DNA of 64,000 nt, from assembly GCA_902785425.1 (NCBI GenBank), contig CACZYP010000018.1, forward strand, positions 1 to 64,000, in the 5' to 3' direction. Every line of letters begins with the position of its first letter. The first letter of the stretch is position 1. The position numbers and the translations under genes were made by a program. Source of the stretch: an uncultured Ruminococcus sp. GTDB lineage: Bacteria; Bacillota; Clostridia; Oscillospirales; Acutalibacteraceae. Positions 60,880 through 64,000 of the stretch are shown here, piece after piece. The notes below the pieces were generated by a model. The model saw only the letters and a program-made list of their open reading frames with translations, was not told where the DNA came from and made no database searches.

Positions 60880-62091
60880 ATGGCTAAAAAGAAAACAGCT
60901 GACAGGCAGGAAGATATTAAGGATATGTTCGCTGCGATGCAGGAACTTGAAAAAACAAAGGGTATCCCGGTAGAAGTTCTTCTTGAAAACGTTCAGCGTT
61001 CCATCGAAAAGGCTTGCAAGAGCAATTACAACAATGACGATGTTGCGTTCAACGTAGACATCGAAAACGGTATTTTTGAGGCATTCATCAGAAAGACTGT
61101 AGTAGAAGAGGTAACAGACCCCAACCGTGAGATCGAGTATCATGATGCACTTGCTATCGATTCACATGTTGATATCGGCGAGAAGGTAAAGATCCCGATC
61201 AATACAAAGAATCTCGGCCGTATCTCCGTTCAGAACGCAAGAAGCGTTATCCGTCAGGGCATTCGTGACAAGGAGCGTGAGATCACTCTCGACGAGTTCA
61301 GAAAGAAGAGCAAGGAGATCGTTACGGCTCTCGTTGAGAACATCGATCCCGAGACAGGCAATGCAACTATCCGCATCGGCAAGTCTATCGCAACTCTTCC
61401 GAAGTCCGAGCAGGTAGGTATCGACAATCTCAAAGAGGGCGACAGCGTAAAGGTATATATCGCTGAGGTAAGAGAGAACGATCCGAACAGCCAGCAGAAG
61501 AAAAAGTCAAGAGGTCCGAGAGCTGTTATCAGCCGTACAAGCAACGACTTCGTAAAGAGACTTTTCGAGCTTGAAGTTCCCGAGATCTTCGACGGCACTG
61601 TTGAGATCGTAGCTATCGCCCGTGAGGCAGGCTCAAGAACGAAGATCGCCGTTCAGAGCAAGAACCCGAACGTAGACTCCGTAGGTGCATGTATCGGTAC
61701 AAGAGGTATCCGTGTTGCCAAGATCGTTGAAGAGCTCGGCGGCGAGAAGATTGATATCGTAGAGTACAAGGAAGATCCCGCACAGTTCATCTCAACGGCT
61801 CTGTCTCCTGCTTCCGTTGTCAGCGTTGTTCTCAACGACGAGGAGACAAACGAGTGGCGTGTTACCGTTCCCGACAGTCAGCTTTCACTTGCTATCGGCA
61901 ACAAGGGTCAGAACGCAAGACTTGCGGCTCGTCTTACAGGCTGCAAGATCGATATCCGTCCCGAGAGCGGCTTCTACGGTGAACCCGATGAGGACGAAGC
62001 TATCCTTGCCGATGACAGCGAAGAGATCGTTATGAATGACGATGAAGTAATGACGGATGATCAGCCTGCTGAGGGCAATTCCGAAGAGTGA
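60880..62091 (+). CDS. nusA: Transcription termination/antitermination protein NusA
   Basis: 403 residues from the ATG at 60880 (AAAGGA twelve bases upstream; a GTG at 60850 is in frame but gives an unlikely N-terminus). Domains: N-terminal polymerase-binding domain with an extra Lys-rich start, S1 domain (about 135-200), and two KH domains (KNPNVDSVGACIGTRGIRV and LAIGNKGQNARLAARLTGCKIDI). The acidic C-terminal repeats of proteobacterial NusA are absent, as is normal in Firmicutes. A short acidic tail ends the protein. It controls pausing and termination and may act on the operon leader hairpin. Confidence 0.96.
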   Translation: MAKKKTADRQEDIKDMFAAMQELEKTKGIPVEVLLENVQRSIEKACKSNYNNDDVAFNVDIENGIFEAFIRKTVVEEVTDPNREIEYHDALAIDSHVDIGEKVKIPINTKNLGRISVQNARSVIRQGIRDKEREITLDEFRKKSKEIVTALVENIDPETGNATIRIGKSIATLPKSEQVGIDNLKEGDSVKVYIAEVRENDPNSQQKKKSRGPRAVISRTSNDFVKRLFELEVPEIFDGTVEIVAIAREAGSRTKIAVQSKNPNVDSVGACIGTRGIRVAKIVEELGGEKIDIVEYKEDPAQFISTALSPASVVSVVLNDEETNEWRVTVPDSQLSLAIGNKGQNARLAARLTGCKIDIRPESGFYGEPDEDEAILADDSEEIVMNDDEVMTDDQPAEGNSEE

Positions 62092-62107
62092 TAAAACGAG
62101 AGGCGGA

Positions 62108-62416
62108 ATGACGTTGGTTAACAAAAAGGTACCGTTGAGAAAATGCAGCGGATGCGGCGAAAAAAAGCCGAAGCGTGAGCTTATCAGAGTGGTAAGAGCG
62201 CCGAGCGAGGGTGAGGCGGAGGAAACGGCAAAAAAGGGCGAAATATCGCTTGACCCCACCGGCAAGAAGCCCGGCAGAGGGGCGTATATATGCCAGAACG
62301 CCGAGTGCCTGAGGCTTGCAAGAAAAGCCCGCCGATTTGAAAAATCGTTTTCCTGCCGTATTCCCGACAGCATTTACGACAGCCTGGAAGAGGAGCTGAA
62401 AGCAGATGAACAGTAA
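62108..62416 (+). CDS. ylxR: YlxR family RNA-binding/regulatory protein
   Basis: 102 residues from the ATG at 62108. The TTG at 62114 is better spaced from AGGCGG and may be the true start. VPLRKCSGCGEKKPKRELIRVVR and GRGAYICQNAECLRLARK with four Cys are the family signature. The insertion APSEGEAEETAKKGEIS is typical of length variation. The family binds RNA or nucleoid targets. It sits between nusA and ylxQ as usual. Its end overlaps ylxQ by 11 bp. Confidence 0.92.
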   Translation: MTLVNKKVPLRKCSGCGEKKPKRELIRVVRAPSEGEAEETAKKGEISLDPTGKKPGRGAYICQNAECLRLARKARRFEKSFSCRIPDSIYDSLEEELKADEQ

Positions 62417-62741
62417 TACACTCGGCTTTCTGGGGCTTCTTCGGAAAGCAGGAAAAATAACTATCGGGTGCGACCCCGTGTGCGACAGCGTATCGTCGGG
62501 CAGATCGGGGCTTGTACTTATGGCGGAGGATATCTCGCCGAATACAAAGAAAACGGTGCTTAAACGCTGCGTGTCATATCCCGTGCATATCTATATAATA
62601 AAATGCACGAAAGAAGAGCTTACTTTTGCTCTGGGAAGACAGACGGCAGTCATTTCCGTTGACGATGAAAAGGCAGCTTCGGCAATTTTGCAGAAGCTTG
62701 CCGATGAGAAGGAGGAATGTCACTATGATGATAAAATATAA
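62406..62741 (+). CDS. ylxQ: L7Ae-family ribosomal protein YlxQ
   Basis: 111 residues. [20 protein letters not shown] and [17 protein letters not shown] are typical of L7Ae/L30e/YlxQ proteins, which bind kink-turn RNA. It overlaps ylxR upstream by 11 bp and infB downstream by 17 bp, so translation is likely coupled. The C-terminal residues are encoded by the DNA that includes the infB ribosome site (GAAGGAGGAA). Confidence 0.93.
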   Translation: MNSNTLGFLGLLRKAGKITIGCDPVCDSVSSGRSGLVLMAEDISPNTKKTVLKRCVSYPVHIYIIKCTKEELTFALGRQTAVISVDDEKAASAILQKLADEKEECHYDDKI

Positions 62742-64000
62742 GCTCAGTGAGGTCGCAAAGGATCTCGGCATGGCGCCTAAGGATGTGGCAGCAGTGCTTT
62801 TTGAGCATTCAGGAGCAGGCGCAAAAAAGAAAAGCTCGCAGTCTTCACTTACGGAAGACGAGCTGAACATAATTTTTGAGGCTTTGACAAGAAAGAACAC
62901 TGTAGAGGATATCGACGCATATCTTGCAGGCGGTCAGAAAACAGAAGAGCAGGAGCAGAGCGCACCCGAGGAGAAAACTGCCGATGCTCCGAAAGCCGTG
63001 GAAGAGCCTGCAAAGACAGAGAAAAAGCCGAAGGATAAGCAGGAGAAGAAGCCTGCTTCCGATAAGCCTGCAAAGCAGGACAATCAGGCTGCAAAGAAGG
63101 ACAAGAAGGACAACCGCAAGCAGAATGATAAGCCTGCCGACAACAAGCCTGCTAAGCAGGAGAAGAAGCCTGCGCAGTCTCAGCAGCCGTCCGCTCAGAC
63201 ACAGCCTTCCTCCGAGGAGAGCAAGAGCGACAGAAGACGTGTTATCGACACAAGAGCTGCTGTTGTTGACGTTGAGCGCTATAACGAAAAGTACGACAAC
63301 CTTGCAAGCGAGAAGATGAAGCGCTCCGACTCTACTGTAAGCAAGCAGAAGATCAATCAGAAGTCTCAGCGCAGAGGCAAGCCGAGAAACTCCCGTAAGG
63401 AAACGGAGCAGGAGCGTCTCAAGAGGATCGCAGCGGAGAGAAAGAGCAAGTCTATCACTGTAAGCATTCCCGACGAGATCGTAGTTTCCGAGCTTGCAAG
63501 CCGTCTTCGTGTTACGGCAAACGAGCTTGTCAAGACTCTCTTTATGATGGGTCAAATGGCAACTGTCAACGATGTTATCGATTTCGATACAGCATCTCTT
63601 GCAGCTATGGAGCTTCACGCTAAGGTTGAGCACGAGGTCGAAGTACCGATCGAAGAGCAGATCATAGACGACAGCGAAGATACGGATGACAACCTCCAGG
63701 AGCGTGCGCCCGTAGTAGTTGTTATGGGTCACGTTGACCACGGTAAAACATCGCTTCTTGACGCTATCCGTGAGGAAAACGTAACAGCTACAGAGGCAGG
63801 CGGAATCACGCAGCATATCGGTGCGTACAGAGCAAGGATCAATGACAGAGAGATCACATTCCTTGATACTCCCGGTCATGAGGCGTTCACAACGATGCGT
63901 GCAAGAGGTGCGCAGGTAACAGATATCGCAGTTCTCGTTGTAGCGGCAGACGACGGTATCATGCCGCAGACTGTAGAGGCTATCAACCATGCAAGAGCTG
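62725..64000 (+). CDS. infB: Translation initiation factor IF-2 (3' end outside window)
   Basis: The first 425 codons are visible. The ATG at 62725 follows GAAGGAGG (a second ATG follows at once). The N-terminal domain [19 protein letters not shown] is followed by a long Ala/Lys/Glu/Pro/Gln-rich linker (about 75-180). A second IF2-N-like domain has [20 protein letters not shown]. The G domain begins with [20 protein letters not shown] (G1), GGITQHIG (G2) and DTPGHEAFT (G3). It brings initiator tRNA to the 30S subunit. The gene runs off the right end at the helix after [15 protein letters not shown]. Confidence 0.98.
   Translation, partial: MMIKYKLSEVAKDLGMAPKDVAAVLFEHSGAGAKKKSSQSSLTEDELNIIFEALTRKNTVEDIDAYLAGGQKTEEQEQSAPEEKTADAPKAVEEPAKTEKKPKDKQEKKPASDKPAKQDNQAAKKDKKDNRKQNDKPADNKPAKQEKKPAQSQQPSAQTQPSSEESKSDRRRVIDTRAAVVDVERYNEKYDNLASEKMKRSDSTVSKQKINQKSQRRGKPRNSRKETEQERLKRIAAERKSKSITVSIPDEIVVSELASRLRVTANELVKTLFMMGQMATVNDVIDFDTASLAAMELHAKVEHEVEVPIEEQIIDDSEDTDDNLQERAPVVVVMGHVDHGKTSLLDAIREENVTATEAGGITQHIGAYRARINDREITFLDTPGHEAFTTMRARGAQVTDIAVLVVAADDGIMPQTVEAINHARA

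Noticed and set aside
62845..63990. 381-residue minus-strand frame opposite infB
   Set aside because: Shadow of the repetitive Lys/Pro/Ala linker and G domain of IF-2.

Overview
The window looks like chromosome from an anaerobic Gram-positive gut bacterium of the Oscillospiraceae, most likely a Ruminococcus close to the amylosome-forming R. bromii group. This is inferred from four things: a secreted protein with a CBM26-like starch-binding module and a cohesin-like domain (8655-10091), a CHAP hydrolase with a C-terminal type I dockerin (44236-45174), a sporulation gene (spoVAD, 27234-28310), and Clostridia-type gene order at glmU-prs-pth-mfd and rimP-nusA-ylxR-ylxQ-infB. No phage, plasmid or CRISPR genes and no tRNA genes were seen.

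Layout. Bases 463-8249 carry a surface-polysaccharide acylation cluster: MBOAT O-acyltransferase, DHHW partner, FkbH-type HAD protein, acyl carrier protein, an unknown membrane-anchored protein and galE. Next come the CBM/cohesin protein, a polar amino acid ABC transporter, a Nudix hydrolase and ilvC. On the minus strand (15090-24189) lie two small envelope proteins, a SurA/PrsA-like lipoprotein, mfd, pth, prs and a truncated glmU. Then follow an ABC-F ATPase, spoVAD, a PAP2 phosphatase, an unknown 87-residue protein, an EamA transporter, a DUF3783-like protein and rpsT. A divergent LytTR response regulator/GHKL kinase pair (32748-35003) is followed by two homologous small-RNA units and an orphan 5S rRNA gene. 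The section 36757-43589 holds a PucR/CdaR-like regulator, ftsE-ftsX-M23 hydrolase, an S41 protease homologue and tatD. Bases 45433-58103 hold a surface glycopolymer region (nucleotide-sugar dehydratase, glmS, a TagGH-type exporter, a CDP-glycerol transferase-like protein, a Stealth phosphotransferase, a YfhO protein, a GT2). The window ends with an L,D-transpeptidase and the rimP-infB operon, with infB cut by the window edge.

The intergenic DNA is unusually rich in repeats. About twenty copies or fragments of a modular element sit between genes. Each has outer arms of degenerate short repeats, two different short hairpins, and a core of about 100 bp. A second MITE-like element with 18-bp inverted ends is nested inside some copies, apparently at TTAA. 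A third type is a string of consecutive hairpins.

The most distinctive finding is at 35021-35640. Two promoters each carry direct repeats of CCAAACAGAC at 20-21 bp spacing, as expected for a LytTR-family regulator, placed exactly 8 bp upstream of the -35 box. Each drives a roughly 140-160 nt transcript ending in an intrinsic terminator, and the two transcripts share a 31-nt segment identical at 29 positions. Together with the adjacent LytTR two-component system this looks like a self-contained signal-to-sRNA circuit.
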